A stretch of 64,000 nt of DNA from an uncultured Pelagibacteraceae bacterium (GCA_902570125.1 CACFXK010000001.1:62001-126000); one strand, 5' to 3'. Positions 8,651-18,194 are shown, counted from the first letter of the stretch. Numbers and translations are program-made. The notes: generated by a model from the sequence alone, not told the origin.

Positions 8651-8930
8651 TTAGTTCATCCATTTTTTTTCGTAAATCTTCATCTGACACATTTTTTTCT
8701 TTCAAATCCTCTTTAATTTTTCGAAAAACGTCTTGATCTCCTGATTCAGCAAAATCTGCTTTTATGACAGATTGAATATATTCTTTTTGTTGATTTGGAT
8801 TAAAATTTAGCATCTGAGAAACCCATTCTCCTAAATATTTGTTCCTTCTAGCGCTAACTTTGAATTGAAGCTCTTGATCGTGAGCAAATTTCTTTTCAAA
8901 ACTTTTTTTTCTATCTTCAAATGAACTCAT
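8622..8930 (-). CDS. DUF1476 protein, F1-ATPase inhibitor subunit zeta homologue
   Basis: 102 residues, all helical in appearance, beginning 'MSSFEDRKKSFEKKFAHDQELQFKVSARRNKYLGEW', the signature of DUF1476. In Paracoccus and other alphaproteobacteria this protein (zeta) inserts its N-terminal helix into F1 and blocks ATP hydrolysis. The N-terminal inhibitory stretch looks intact. It lies about 33 kb from the atp operon, so it is regulated apart from its target. A promoter-like TTGACA/TAATTT pair ends only 6 bases before the ATG, suggesting a leaderless mRNA. Confidence 0.88.
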   Translation of the reverse strand: MSSFEDRKKSFEKKFAHDQELQFKVSARRNKYLGEWVSQMLNFNPNQQKEYIQSVIKADFAESGDQDVFRKIKEDLKEKNVSDEDLRKKMDELNEKAKTDFN

Positions 8931-8936
8931 TTTAAC

Positions 8937-8964
8937 AAATTAAAAAGATTTCGCTTTATGTCAA
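8937..8964 (-). promoter_or_regulatory. candidate sigma-70 promoter for DUF1476-SNase-SLT
   Basis: On the minus strand: TTGACA (8959-8964), 16-base spacer, TAATTT (8937-8942). The -10 box ends 6 bases before the ATG at 8930, so transcription would begin at or within the start codon. Confidence 0.5.
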
Positions 8965-8994
8965 TCTAATTTAATTTATATTTGTGTTAAGTTT

Positions 8995-9705
8995 ATGAAT
9001 AATTTAATACTTGTTAGACACGGGCAAAGTGAGTGGAACCTGGAAAACCGTTTTACTGGCTGGGTAGATGTAGGTTTAGCTGCAAAAGGCAAGCTAGAAG
9101 CTTGTAAGGCAGGGGAGTTAATTAAAGAATTAAACCTTGAATTATCTTATTTTTACACATCCTTACAAACAAGATCGATTGAGACACTTAATTTAATACT
9201 CAATACCATGAGAATTAAAAATCAAGATGTTGTTAATGCTTGGGAACTAAATGAGAGACACTATGGAGCATTAACTGGTTTAAATAAAGATGAAATGAAA
9301 AAACATTATGGAGAAGAAAAAATTCATACTTTTAGAAGATCCTGGGACAACCCACCAGAACCACTTAAAAAAACAAGCCCATATCATCCTTTGAATATTA
9401 ATATATATAAAAATGTTCCAAAAGATAAAATTCCAGATACAGAGTCATTAAAAAATACTTATGAAAGAGTAATACCTTTTTATAAAAAAAATATTGAACC
9501 TAAATTAGATAAAAATATTATTATATCGGCTCATGGAAATTCGATTAGGTCATTATGTAAATACTTATTTAATTTAGATAATGAAAATATTTCGAGCTTA
9601 GAAATACCTACTGGCAATCCTTTATTGATTGAAACTGAAAAAGGAAAGATTAAGAATGTAAGATATTTAGATAAAGATAGAGCAAAAGATCTTTTAGTTT
9701 TCTAA
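8995..9705 (+). CDS. gpmA: 2,3-bisphosphoglycerate-dependent phosphoglycerate mutase
   Basis: 236 residues of the histidine phosphatase superfamily. 'LILVRHGQSEWN' (His9 phospho-acceptor), 'RFTGWVDVGL', 'ELNERHYGALTGLNKDE' with the catalytic Glu, and the second His in 'ISAHGNSIRSL' are all present. It interconverts 3- and 2-phosphoglycerate in lower glycolysis/gluconeogenesis. It is a single-gene unit, divergent from DUF1476 and convergent (four-base overlap at CTAA) with the MurU-like gene. Confidence 0.95.
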   Translation: MNNLILVRHGQSEWNLENRFTGWVDVGLAAKGKLEACKAGELIKELNLELSYFYTSLQTRSIETLNLILNTMRIKNQDVVNAWELNERHYGALTGLNKDEMKKHYGEEKIHTFRRSWDNPPEPLKKTSPYHPLNINIYKNVPKDKIPDTESLKNTYERVIPFYKKNIEPKLDKNIIISAHGNSIRSLCKYLFNLDNENISSLEIPTGNPLLIETEKGKIKNVRYLDKDRAKDLLVF

Positions 9706-10388
9706 ATAAATAATTTTTCGTATATTTCAAAATCAGTTAAATGCTTAAATTCACCTTTATGCTCATAACCATAAAGTTTACTTTCTCTCAAAAGAGCATC
9801 CCATATTTCGGATATAGGAAAATAATTTAATTGTTTATGTAATATTAATTCCTTATTAAATATTTGACATCCAGTATATTTAAAATTGTTTATTTTTTCC
9901 TTTAGAAGGATATTTTTTTTTATCTCAAAATCTCCATTAAATCTTTTATCAAAACATGTCGAGTTATTTACAATTAATAAAATGTTTTTAATTTTTCTTT
10001 CAAAGTAAATTTTCTCCATTTTATCAATTGAGTTGATATAACTATCATCCCAAATTGTATCTGGATTAATTACCAGAACATCATTCTCATTAGATTTTTT
10101 TATAAGACTTAGAGTACCACCTCCTGTTCCTAAGATTGTCTCACCATCATCTACAATTTCAATATTTATTGGAAAATTTTTACTATTAATAAAATCAATG
10201 ATCTTTTCTTTTAAATAAAAAACATTAATTTTAATTTTTTCGATTTTTATTTTTATAAGAAAATTAATTGTATTTTCTAATAAGGTTTTATTTTTATAAA
10301 CTATTAATGGCTTAGGTAAACTGTCTGTTATCGGTTGTACTCTCTTGCCAAATCCAGCACAGAGTATTAGGGCAGTTTTAATTTTCAT
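9702..10388 (-). CDS. murU: nucleotidyltransferase, MurU-like (MurNAc-1-phosphate uridylyltransferase)
   Basis: About 228 residues. The nucleotidyltransferase signature 'ALILCAGFGKRVQPITDSLPKPLI' is at the N-terminus, followed by 'DDGETILGTGGGTLSLI', close to the 'ETGGGI' loop of MurU, and 'VINPDTIW' for metal binding. I prefer the ATG at 10386-10388 (MKIKTALIL), 8 codons inside the longest frame, because it places the motif at the usual distance. It overlaps the upstream kinase gene by 11 bases. The kinase/MurU pair after tsaE is a conserved alphaproteobacterial arrangement that makes UDP-MurNAc from recycled MurNAc, bypassing de novo synthesis. Exact sugar is inferred. Confidence 0.75.
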   Translation of the reverse strand: MKIKTALILCAGFGKRVQPITDSLPKPLIVYKNKTLLENTINFLIKIKIEKIKINVFYLKEKIIDFINSKNFPINIEIVDDGETILGTGGGTLSLIKKSNENDVLVINPDTIWDDSYINSIDKMEKIYFERKIKNILLIVNNSTCFDKRFNGDFEIKKNILLKEKINNFKYTGCQIFNKELILHKQLNYFPISEIWDALLRESKLYGYEHKGEFKHLTDFEIYEKLFI

Positions 10389-11328
10389 AAGATTTTCTAA
10401 TTTTTCTATCAAAATTTTTACTTAAAAGGTAATTTAAGTCTTTAAATATTGGATTATTCAAAGTTCTGTAATCGATCAAATCCCATGCATAAGGTATAAG
10501 TTTAAGATATTGATTTTTTTTATCTCTTACAGATAATCTAGTAAATATGCCAATTATTTTTAAATTCCTTAATACAGATAAGATCTCAAAGTCATTTTTG
10601 AACTTTTTAAGATTATATTTTTTGTTTTTTTTTATGAATTCATCAAAAATATAATTTTTAGTCTTTATGTCTGTTTTAAACCTAACATCATCGATAAGAG
10701 AAGCTAAATCATATGCAATATTACCATATACAGCATCTTGACTATCTATCAGCCCTAAACCTTTTTTAGTAATCATTAAATTAGATATATGAAAATCTCG
10801 ATGTACAAAAACTTTATTTTTATAATAGATATTATTTAGTAATTTTTTAAATATTTTATAAAATTTAATTTTTAAAATCTTAATTTTTCCTCTTTTAACA
10901 TATTTTGGTAAATACCAATCTAAAAATAAATTAGACTCATCTAATAATTTTTTTAATGAATAGTCTGGCACTTTATAATTAGTTTTCAAAAATGTTTTTT
11001 GATATTTAGTTTTTATATTTTTCATTTTGATTAATAAATTTAAAATTTTTTTATAATAAATTTTTTTATTTACTGTTTTTTTTTGAAATTTTTTAAAAAC
11101 TGTTAAATCACCAAAGTCTTCAATCTCAATATAATTATTTTTGTAATTCTGAGATATTAATTTAGGGGCTAAAATATTTTTTTTAATTAATATTTTATTA
11201 ACAGCATCATATTCTAATAAATTACTTTTTTTGTTTTTTACACAATGAACAAGAATATATTTTTTTCCTCTATAAAAATTTCTAAATGATGCATCTCCTG
11301 TTAGTTTTTTTAACTTATTTAAATTCAT
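10378..11328 (-). CDS. amgK: AmgK-like anomeric MurNAc/GlcNAc kinase (phosphotransferase family)
   Basis: 316 residues with an aminoglycoside-phosphotransferase (APH) fold. It has the catalytic loop 'VFVHRDFHISNLM' and the metal-binding 'GLIDSQDAVYGNIAYDLASLIDD', which closely follows the AmgK form 'DFQDAVYGP..YDLVSLL'. AmgK phosphorylates the anomeric carbon of MurNAc and GlcNAc. The N-lobe is lysine-rich and weakly conserved. It sits between tsaE (14-base overlap) and the MurU-like gene, as in other alphaproteobacteria, supporting a cell-wall recycling role. It could instead be an unassigned phosphotransferase. Confidence 0.72.
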   Translation of the reverse strand: MNLNKLKKLTGDASFRNFYRGKKYILVHCVKNKKSNLLEYDAVNKILIKKNILAPKLISQNYKNNYIEIEDFGDLTVFKKFQKKTVNKKIYYKKILNLLIKMKNIKTKYQKTFLKTNYKVPDYSLKKLLDESNLFLDWYLPKYVKRGKIKILKIKFYKIFKKLLNNIYYKNKVFVHRDFHISNLMITKKGLGLIDSQDAVYGNIAYDLASLIDDVRFKTDIKTKNYIFDEFIKKNKKYNLKKFKNDFEILSVLRNLKIIGIFTRLSVRDKKNQYLKLIPYAWDLIDYRTLNNPIFKDLNYLLSKNFDRKIRKSYEN

Positions 11329-11794
11329 TAATTATTTTTTTATTTTTAGAAATTATTGTAAGATAACGCTCAGTATAGCTTTGATTATATTTGAATATTA
11401 AACTAATACTATTTTTAATTTTTATTTTTTTTGCTATTTCGGGCCACTCAATTAAGGTTATTTGTTTTTTTAAATTTTCTTGGATACCTAAGTTATTGAG
11501 CTCTTTTTCATTTTTAATTCTATATAAATCGTAGTGTTTTATTAAAATTTTTTTTATCTGATACTCATTAGTAATATTAAAAGTTGGACTAGGAACTTCC
11601 GATATTTCCTTTCTGTTTTTTCTTTGAAGAGAATTAATAATGTATTTAATGAAAGTAGTTTTCCCTACGCCTAGATTGCCAGTTAAAAGTATGAAATCTC
11701 CTAGATTAATGAACTTACATAAGCGTTCAGCTACAAGTTTAGTATCTTTTTCTTTAGAAATATTTATTTTGCCACTTCTAGTAGCGATAAGCAT
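11315..11794 (-). CDS. tsaE: tRNA threonylcarbamoyladenosine biosynthesis ATPase TsaE
   Basis: 159 residues. A P-loop '[14 protein letters not shown]' (about 40-53) follows the typical '[12 protein letters not shown]' strand; '[12 protein letters not shown]' and 'HYDLYRI' are TsaE hallmarks, and '[10 protein letters not shown]' corresponds to the conserved EWPE motif. TsaE works with TsaB and TsaD to make t6A37 in ANN-decoding tRNAs. It overlaps the ahcY stop by 17 bases and the kinase start by 14, so it is part of the ahcY-tsaE-amgK-murU run. Confidence 0.93.
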   Translation of the reverse strand: MLIATRSGKINISKEKDTKLVAERLCKFINLGDFILLTGNLGVGKTTFIKYIINSLQRKNRKEISEVPSPTFNITNEYQIKKILIKHYDLYRIKNEKELNNLGIQENLKKQITLIEWPEIAKKIKIKNSISLIFKYNQSYTERYLTIISKNKKIINEFK

Positions 11795-13064
11795 GAGGCT
11801 TGTATGGTCCCTCTGGTGTTACACTTATATAATCAGCTTGCTCTTTAGATAATGGTGTTAATTTTGCACCAACTTTATCTAAGTGAAGTCTTGCAACCTT
11901 TTCATCTAAGTGTTTAGGAAGCACATAAACTTTATTTTCATAGTTATCTGAATTATTCCAAAGCTCAATTTGAGCAATTACCTGGTTAGTAAATGATGCA
12001 CTCATAACAAAACTTGGGTGACCAGTTCCACAACCTAAATTTACAAGTCTTCCTTCAGCTAACAAAATTAATCTTTTGTCATCTGGGAATGTTATTTCAT
12101 GAACTTGGGGTTTTACTTCATCCCATTTATAGTTTTTTAGAGCTTCAACTTGTATTTCATTATCAAAGTGACCGATATTACATAGAATAGATCTATCTTT
12201 CATAGCTCTCATATGATCTGCGGTTACCACATCTTTATTTCCAGTTGCAGTTACGACAATATCTGCTTGACCAATCATTTCATCCATTAAAACTACTTCG
12301 TAACCTTCCATAGCAGCTTGCAATGCACAAATAGGATCAGTTTCAGTAACTAATACTCTTGCTCCGCTTTGTCTTAAAGATGCTGCACTACCTTTTCCAA
12401 CATCACCAAAGCCTGCTACTATTGCAACTTTTCCTGACATCATTACATCAGTAGCTCTTTTAATTCCATCAACTAAACTCTCCCTACATCCATATAAGTT
12501 ATCAAATTTTGATTTTGTGACTGAGTCGTTTACGTTAATTGCTGGCACTAACAATTGACCTTGTTCTTCCATTTTTTTAAGTGCTAGAACCCCTGTTGTC
12601 GTTTCTTCACTTAATCCTTTTACGCCTTTTAATAAATCTTTATAATCTTTATGCATAAGTGCAGTGAGATCTCCACCATCATCTAAAATCATGTTAGGTA
12701 TCCAATCTTTTTTACCCTCAATTGTTTGTTTTACACACCACCAGTATTCTTCCTCTGTCTCACCCTTCCATGCAAATACTGGGATACCAGCTTTTGCAAT
12801 TGCTGCTGCTGCATGATCTTGTGTTGAAAATATATTGCATGAAGACCATCTACATTCTGCACCTAAATCAACTAGAGTTTCAATCAAAACTGCTGTTTGA
12901 ATTGTCATATGAAGACAACCTAAAATTCTTGCACCTTTAAGTGGATTTTTGCCTTTATATTCGGCTCTAACTGCCATTAATCCTGGCATTTCAGTCTCTG
13001 CTAGAGAGATTTCTTTTCTTCCAAATTCTGCTTCGTTAATATCTTTTACTTTATAATCTGTCAT
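11778..13064 (-). CDS. ahcY: adenosylhomocysteinase
   Basis: 428 residues. NAD-binding '[17 protein letters not shown]' and substrate motifs '[17 protein letters not shown]', '[17 protein letters not shown]' and '[20 protein letters not shown]' are present, ending in the tetramer-stabilising 'KPHAYRY'. It splits S-adenosylhomocysteine into adenosine and homocysteine, relieving inhibition of methyltransferases. It is about 40 residues shorter than the long insert-containing alphaproteobacterial form. It lies behind chvI-chvG with 42 bases between; a weak promoter lies in that gap. No SAH riboswitch is visible. Confidence 0.96.
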   Translation of the reverse strand: MTDYKVKDINEAEFGRKEISLAETEMPGLMAVRAEYKGKNPLKGARILGCLHMTIQTAVLIETLVDLGAECRWSSCNIFSTQDHAAAAIAKAGIPVFAWKGETEEEYWWCVKQTIEGKKDWIPNMILDDGGDLTALMHKDYKDLLKGVKGLSEETTTGVLALKKMEEQGQLLVPAINVNDSVTKSKFDNLYGCRESLVDGIKRATDVMMSGKVAIVAGFGDVGKGSAASLRQSGARVLVTETDPICALQAAMEGYEVVLMDEMIGQADIVVTATGNKDVVTADHMRAMKDRSILCNIGHFDNEIQVEALKNYKWDEVKPQVHEITFPDDKRLILLAEGRLVNLGCGTGHPSFVMSASFTNQVIAQIELWNNSDNYENKVYVLPKHLDEKVARLHLDKVGAKLTPLSKEQADYISVTPEGPYKPHAYRY

Positions 13065-13073
13065 AAGGTAGGG

Positions 13074-13102
13074 CTTGTAACAACTTTATTTATATTAATC
13101 AA
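13074..13102 (-). promoter_or_regulatory. candidate promoter for ahcY-tsaE-amgK-murU
   Basis: Minus strand TTGATT (13097-13102), 17-base spacer, TACAAG (13074-13079), ending 9 bases before the ahcY ATG. The -10 box is weak. No Shine-Dalgarno sequence is visible between it and the ATG. Confidence 0.35.
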
Positions 13103-13106
13103 CTTT

Positions 13107-14609
13107 TCATTGGGTCGCCGGGAAAATTATTTCAACTTTTGCACCCTTATCTTTATTATTTTCAGCTTTAATTTGTCCATTATGCAATTCAACTAAGTTT
13201 TTCACTATATTTAAGCCCAAGCCAGAGTGTTCTCCAAAATTTTGAGGTCTATTACTGTAAAATCTGTTGAAAATTTTAGTAGTATCCTTCTCATTAAAAC
13301 CAGTCCCCTCGTCAATTACGACAAGTCTTGGCTTGCCTTCTTTGTCTTTGCTGACCTCTACTATAATCTCTTGATTCTCGTCGCTAAAAGAAATTGAATT
13401 TTCAAGTAAATTTGCAATAATTTGTTCTATCCTATTGTTGATACCAAGTATAAAATAATTTTCAGATCCATTAGACTTTAATCTTATTTGTATTTTTCTT
13501 TTTGAATTATAAATATTGTTAAAATCATCAACTACAGATTTTGCAATATCCTTTATATCAATTTTTTGCATTGTTTCTGTGGAAATTACTGCCTCATCTT
13601 TCAGCATTTGAGAATAATCAGTAATCAATCTTTCTATTCTCTCAACATCATGTGATACTATATTAATTAATTTTTCTCTTTTAGTTTTATCCTCTGTTTC
13701 TGAAATTATCTCAGATGCACTTTTTAATGAGGCAAGAGGATTTCTAATTTCATGAAGTAAGTCTGTTGAATAATTTTCAGCAGTTGTAATTCTTTTATTT
13801 AACTCACTAGTCATTTCATCAAGTGATTTTGACAATATTCCTAACTCATCATTTCTTGTTTTAACCCTTTCTATATCTGTTTTTTCGTTACTTTTATCTT
13901 TTATGATTTTTGTATAAGTAACTAAATTTTTAATTGGTTTTAAAAAATATCTATTTAAGACATATGAAAAAATAATGATAACCAAAAGTACCACAAGAGC
14001 TGTTCTAATAATAAAGTTCTCTCTCTCCTCAATTAGTGCAATTATATTATCAGCATTTTCAGATATAAGAATAAAACCTTTGTTATTTAAATTATTAATA
14101 CTCTTAATACTAAAAATAAAAAACTGTCCTTGGATTTGTTTTAAATTTGTTAAAGATTTTTCAGATCCTGATAAATAATACTCATTAAGATCTTCATCAA
14201 AAAATGTTTCATTTTCATTTTCTTGATTATTAAAATTTTTCTCTTTTGGCTCTTCAGTTAATTCTTCAATTAATAACGTTGAGGATGGAATAGATCTTGT
14301 ATCGCCAATCCAATTTAATTTATCATCAAAAAATATTACTCTATCTAGTTTTTCAAAGTATGGAAATCGAGATTTTTTGGAAAACAAAAATTCGCTTATT
14401 CCATACTCATTTAATTTAATATTTGATTTTTCAAGATTTAATATTGTTTGAGTTATTATATTTGTATGATTTTTTTGTTTTTCATTAATCAAATTTTTTT
14501 TAATAGCACCTAAGTAAAAGAACGTGATTATTATTATAAATATAAAGACTACTAGATTAATAAATAAAAATTTCTGTAATATAGAGAGATTTTTTAGTAT
14601 TTTTCCCAT
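13107..14609 (-). CDS. chvG: sensor histidine kinase, ChvG/ExoS-like
   Basis: 500 residues: TM1 at about 16-34, a periplasmic sensor region of about 165 residues with an Asn/Glu-rich segment (115-145), TM2 at about 203-218, HAMP to about 270, then the H-box 'STDLLHEIRNPLASL' with phospho-acceptor His286, N-box 'IIANLLENSISFSDE', and G boxes 'VIDEGTGFNE' and 'HSGLGLNIVKNLVELH'. It pairs with the ChvI-type regulator six bases upstream. ChvG/ChvI responds to acid and envelope stress in rhizobia and relatives. The ExoR repressor and the HPr kinase usually found near it are not here. Confidence 0.85.
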   Translation of the reverse strand: MGKILKNLSILQKFLFINLVVFIFIIIITFFYLGAIKKNLINEKQKNHTNIITQTILNLEKSNIKLNEYGISEFLFSKKSRFPYFEKLDRVIFFDDKLNWIGDTRSIPSSTLLIEELTEEPKEKNFNNQENENETFFDEDLNEYYLSGSEKSLTNLKQIQGQFFIFSIKSINNLNNKGFILISENADNIIALIEERENFIIRTALVVLLVIIIFSYVLNRYFLKPIKNLVTYTKIIKDKSNEKTDIERVKTRNDELGILSKSLDEMTSELNKRITTAENYSTDLLHEIRNPLASLKSASEIISETEDKTKREKLINIVSHDVERIERLITDYSQMLKDEAVISTETMQKIDIKDIAKSVVDDFNNIYNSKRKIQIRLKSNGSENYFILGINNRIEQIIANLLENSISFSDENQEIIVEVSKDKEGKPRLVVIDEGTGFNEKDTTKIFNRFYSNRPQNFGEHSGLGLNIVKNLVELHNGQIKAENNKDKGAKVEIIFPATQ

Positions 14610-14614
14610 AATTA

Positions 14615-15319
14615 TTATTTAACATTCCATCTATATCCACTTCCATATCTTGTTTCAATTGCTGAAAAATCACCATCTACCTTTTTAAATTTTTTTCTTA
14701 TTCTTTTAACATGACTATCAATAGTCCTATCCTCGATATCTGTATCTTCTCGATAAGCTACATCCATGAGCAAGGCTCTCTCTTTAATCATTCCAGGTCT
14801 TTTTGCTAGCTCCTCAACAATTTTAAATTCTGTTGTAGTAAGTTTATCAGGCAATTGTTTACCATCCCACTCACATTCAAGTTGGGAAGGATCTAATTTT
14901 AACTTACCATGAGAAATTACATTTTTATTCTCTTCTATATTGATGTCCTTATCTTTTTTTCTTAATTGCACTTTAATTCTTTCAACTAAAACTTTGGTTG
15001 AAAATCCTCCAGTTTTACCAACAAAATCATCTGCTCCGAGTTTTAAACCACTAACCTCGTCTGTTACTTCATCTTTAGAAGTTAAAAAAATAACTGGCAT
15101 AGAAGTTTTTTTTCTAAGTTTTCTTAGAAGTTCTTCGCCATCCATTCTTGGCATTTTAATATCAATCACAGCAAGGTCTGGTGGTGTTCTTGATAATCCA
15201 ACAAGAGCATTTTCACCATCAATATAAGTTTGAACTTTAAAACCTTCCTTTTCTAAAGCCATCTGGACAGATGTTAACAGATTTCGATCATCATCTACTA
15301 ACGCAATTGTTTGTGACAT
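14615..15319 (-). CDS. chvI: response regulator, ChvI-like (OmpR family), altered switch loop
   Basis: 234 residues: receiver domain with acidic pocket 'ALVDDDR', phospho-acceptor Asp53 in 'LAVIDIKMPRMDG', switch Thr80 in 'VIFLTSKDE', and a winged-helix DNA-binding domain (about 130-234) with 'RTIDSHVKRIRKKF'. It is very close to ChvI at the N-terminus. The loop that normally reads Lys-Pro-Phe after 'GADDF' is instead K102-T-G-G-F, so the near-invariant cis-Pro is missing and two residues are inserted. It is transcribed ahead of chvG in the usual order. Confidence 0.87.
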   Translation of the reverse strand: MSQTIALVDDDRNLLTSVQMALEKEGFKVQTYIDGENALVGLSRTPPDLAVIDIKMPRMDGEELLRKLRKKTSMPVIFLTSKDEVTDEVSGLKLGADDFVGKTGGFSTKVLVERIKVQLRKKDKDINIEENKNVISHGKLKLDPSQLECEWDGKQLPDKLTTTEFKIVEELAKRPGMIKERALLMDVAYREDTDIEDRTIDSHVKRIRKKFKKVDGDFSAIETRYGSGYRWNVK

Positions 15320-15369
15320 AAATTAGATTAAAAATACTAAATTGTTCAGATTAGGGCAATTGTTTGTTT

Positions 15370-18144
15370 TCAATGAAGTTCTCCCCAGTTTTCTCCAATA
15401 TTCATATCGACTAAAAGAGGTATTGAAAATGAGTGAAGTTCGCTATCTTTAACACTCAACATCAAATCCTTAATTAATTTAATACTTTTTTTTGTTTCTT
15501 TTGAGCTTTCTTCGAAAATTAACTCATCGTGTATTTGTAACAACATTTTTAGACTATTATTTTTATTATTAGAGATTTCTTTATTTATCCTGATCATTGC
15601 TAATCTCATTATCTCCGATGCTGACCCTTGAATTGGAGCATTTATCGCTGCCCTCTCCTGAAAATTTCTTACATTGAAATTTTTATCGTTAATTCCAGTG
15701 AGATGTGTTTTTCTTCCAAATATATTACTTACATAGCCACTTTTTCTACAAAAATTTACAGTTGTTTTCATATAATCTTTGATTTCTGGAAATTTTTTAA
15801 AATAAGAATTTAAAAATTCTTCTGCTTCATTGTTCGAAACATTGATTTGTTTAGCTAAACCATATTGTGATATGCCATAAATAATCCCAAAGTTGATTGC
15901 TTTTGCTTTTCTTCTTGTTTCTGAGTCAATTTTATTAATTTCTTTTCCAAAAACCTGACTAGCTGTCAAAGTATGAATATCCTCATTATTTAAAAACGCC
16001 TTTTTCAAATGTTTTACATCTGCTAAATCTGCCAAAATTCTCATTTCAACTTGATTGTAGTCTGCTGAAATCAATTTATTATTTTTTTCAGAAACAAAGG
16101 CTTTCCTTATATCCTTACCATCATCTGATTTTATTGGAATATTTTGTAAATTTGGATCACTAGATGCAAGTCTACCTGTTGTAGTAGCTGCTAACAAAAA
16201 AGATGTATGAACTCTTTTTGTATTTTGATTTATATGTTCTGGCAATGCATCTGAGTAAGTATTTTTAAGTTTACTAATTTGCCTCCACTCCAGGATGAGT
16301 TTTGGAAATTCATAACCTTTAAAAGCTAAGTCCTCTAAAACTGAAGCACTAGTAGCAAAACTTCCTTTCTTTGTTTTTTTTAAAGCTGCTATTTTTAAAT
16401 CGTTATACATTATTTCACCAAGTTGCTTCGTTGATCCAATGTTAAATGTCTTCTTTGAAATCTTAAAAATAGATTTTTCTAATTTTTTAATTTTAGTTGA
16501 AAATTTTGAAGACAGTTTGTTAAGTGAAGATTTATCAAGCTTAATACCTTTTATCTCCATCTCTGCTAGTATTTTAATTAATGGTTTTTCAAATAACTCA
16601 TAAATATTCAATAATTTTTCTGCTTTTAATGATTTTAAAAAAATTTTGTATAATCTAAATGTAATATCTGCATCTTCAGCCGCATAATCTTTAGCTTCAG
16701 ATACATTAACTTCAGAAAAATTAAGTTGTTTTTTACCCGTCCCAACTAAATCTTTAAATTTAATAGTTTTATGACCTAGATGGATCTCTGAAAGAGTGTC
16801 CATATTATGCCTATTTTTACCAGCATCTAGTGTGTAAGACATAAGCATAGTATCTTCCATGGAATTCAAAGTGATTCCGCGGTGATAAAAGACAATAAAA
16901 TCAAACTTAATATTTTGTCCTACTTTTTTTATGCTCTCATCCTCTAAATAATTCTTTAAAATACTTAAGACTTTTTTTTCGTCAAGATTATTTCCACTAC
17001 GGTGATTTAATGGAATGTAACATGCATTTCCAATTCTGTTAGAGATTGAAATACCTACTAACTTTGCTGTATGAGGGTCTAATGAAGTTGTTTCAGTATC
17101 TATTGCAAATTCACCTGTTTCCTCAGATTGTTTCATCCAATCTTCAATTTCCTTCTCATTTTTAATTAATTGATAATTTTTTTTCTTAATTTCCGATATT
17201 TTTTCTGAATGTTTCTCAATATCTTTAGTTAAAGAATTATTTGTATCCCCATACTTTGATATGGCAGAACTCAATAGCCTATTAAATTCCATTTCTCTTA
17301 GAAAAGAATAAAGTTTATTTTGATCAACACTTTTCAATATGAATTCTTCAATTTTATTTTTTACAGGCACATCTTTTTTTAATGTGACAAGTTTTTTACT
17401 AATTATTGCATCGTCCTTGTTATCTATTAAAGTTTCTCTTCTTTTATTTTGTTTTATTTTTGATGCATTATTTAATAAATTTTCTAAAGTTCCATATTGA
17501 TTTATCAATTCAGCGGCAGTTTTAATTCCTATACCAGGTACACCAGGTACATTATCTGTGCTATCACCAGCTAAAGATTGGACATCTATTACTTTTTCTG
17601 GAGTAACTCCAAATTTATTGTGGACATCGTCTTGATTTATAAATTTATTCTTCATTGGATCATAAATTCTCACTCCTTTTTTATAAAGCTGCATTAAATC
17701 CTTGTCTGAAGAAACAATTGTTACCTTTGCACCTAAGTCTAGAATTTTTTCTACATATGTTGCAATTAAATCATCTGCCTCATAATTGATTAACTCAATT
17801 GAAGGTAAATTAAAGGCTTTTACAGATTTCCTGATGTATTCAAATTGAGGAATTAGATCGTCAGGTGCATCAGATCTATTTCCTTTATAGTCTGAATATA
17901 TTTCATTTCTAAAATTTTTTCTAGCAGAGTCAAATATTACTGCAAAGTGTGTTGGTTTTTCTAAATTATCATCTGATTTAGAGTCCTCTAATAATTTAAA
18001 AAGCATGTTGCAAAAACCGCTGACAGCACCAACTGGCAATCCATCACTTTTTCTAGTTAAAGGAGGAAGGGCATAATATGCTCTAAAAATGTATCCTGAA
18101 CCATCTATTAAGTAAAAATGGTCACTTTTTTTAATTTTCTCCAT
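15370..18144 (-). CDS. polA: DNA polymerase I
   Basis: 924 residues in three domains: 5'-nuclease (about 1-300; 'YLIDGSGYIFRAYYALPPL', 'GDSTDNVPGVPGIGIKTA'), 3'-5' exonuclease with its acidic residues intact ('FAIDTETTSLDP', 'QNIKFDFIVF', 'YAAEDADITFRLY'), and polymerase A ('SADYNQVEMRILADL', 'RRKAKAINFGIIYGIS', 'LLQIHDELIFE'). All three activities should be present, unlike the proofreading-dead PolA of some lineages. It is 50 bases upstream of chvI on the same strand and divergent from the ABC ATPase with a 50-base gap. Confidence 0.97.
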   Translation of the reverse strand: MEKIKKSDHFYLIDGSGYIFRAYYALPPLTRKSDGLPVGAVSGFCNMLFKLLEDSKSDDNLEKPTHFAVIFDSARKNFRNEIYSDYKGNRSDAPDDLIPQFEYIRKSVKAFNLPSIELINYEADDLIATYVEKILDLGAKVTIVSSDKDLMQLYKKGVRIYDPMKNKFINQDDVHNKFGVTPEKVIDVQSLAGDSTDNVPGVPGIGIKTAAELINQYGTLENLLNNASKIKQNKRRETLIDNKDDAIISKKLVTLKKDVPVKNKIEEFILKSVDQNKLYSFLREMEFNRLLSSAISKYGDTNNSLTKDIEKHSEKISEIKKKNYQLIKNEKEIEDWMKQSEETGEFAIDTETTSLDPHTAKLVGISISNRIGNACYIPLNHRSGNNLDEKKVLSILKNYLEDESIKKVGQNIKFDFIVFYHRGITLNSMEDTMLMSYTLDAGKNRHNMDTLSEIHLGHKTIKFKDLVGTGKKQLNFSEVNVSEAKDYAAEDADITFRLYKIFLKSLKAEKLLNIYELFEKPLIKILAEMEIKGIKLDKSSLNKLSSKFSTKIKKLEKSIFKISKKTFNIGSTKQLGEIMYNDLKIAALKKTKKGSFATSASVLEDLAFKGYEFPKLILEWRQISKLKNTYSDALPEHINQNTKRVHTSFLLAATTTGRLASSDPNLQNIPIKSDDGKDIRKAFVSEKNNKLISADYNQVEMRILADLADVKHLKKAFLNNEDIHTLTASQVFGKEINKIDSETRRKAKAINFGIIYGISQYGLAKQINVSNNEAEEFLNSYFKKFPEIKDYMKTTVNFCRKSGYVSNIFGRKTHLTGINDKNFNVRNFQERAAINAPIQGSASEIMRLAMIRINKEISNNKNNSLKMLLQIHDELIFEESSKETKKSIKLIKDLMLSVKDSELHSFSIPLLVDMNIGENWGELH

Positions 18145-18194
18145 AATGTAATGATATCTTAATTTTTATAAATGTAATAAATGTATGCCCTCAT

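Noticed and set aside
13065-13106. SAH or SAM riboswitch ahead of ahcY
   Set aside because: The 42-base gap is too short and has none of the conserved aptamer elements.
15002-15016. ChvI loop change as a frameshift or sequencing error
   Set aside because: The frame is continuous and the flanking sequence on both sides matches ChvI in the same frame, so an in-frame insertion is more likely. Kept as a finding.
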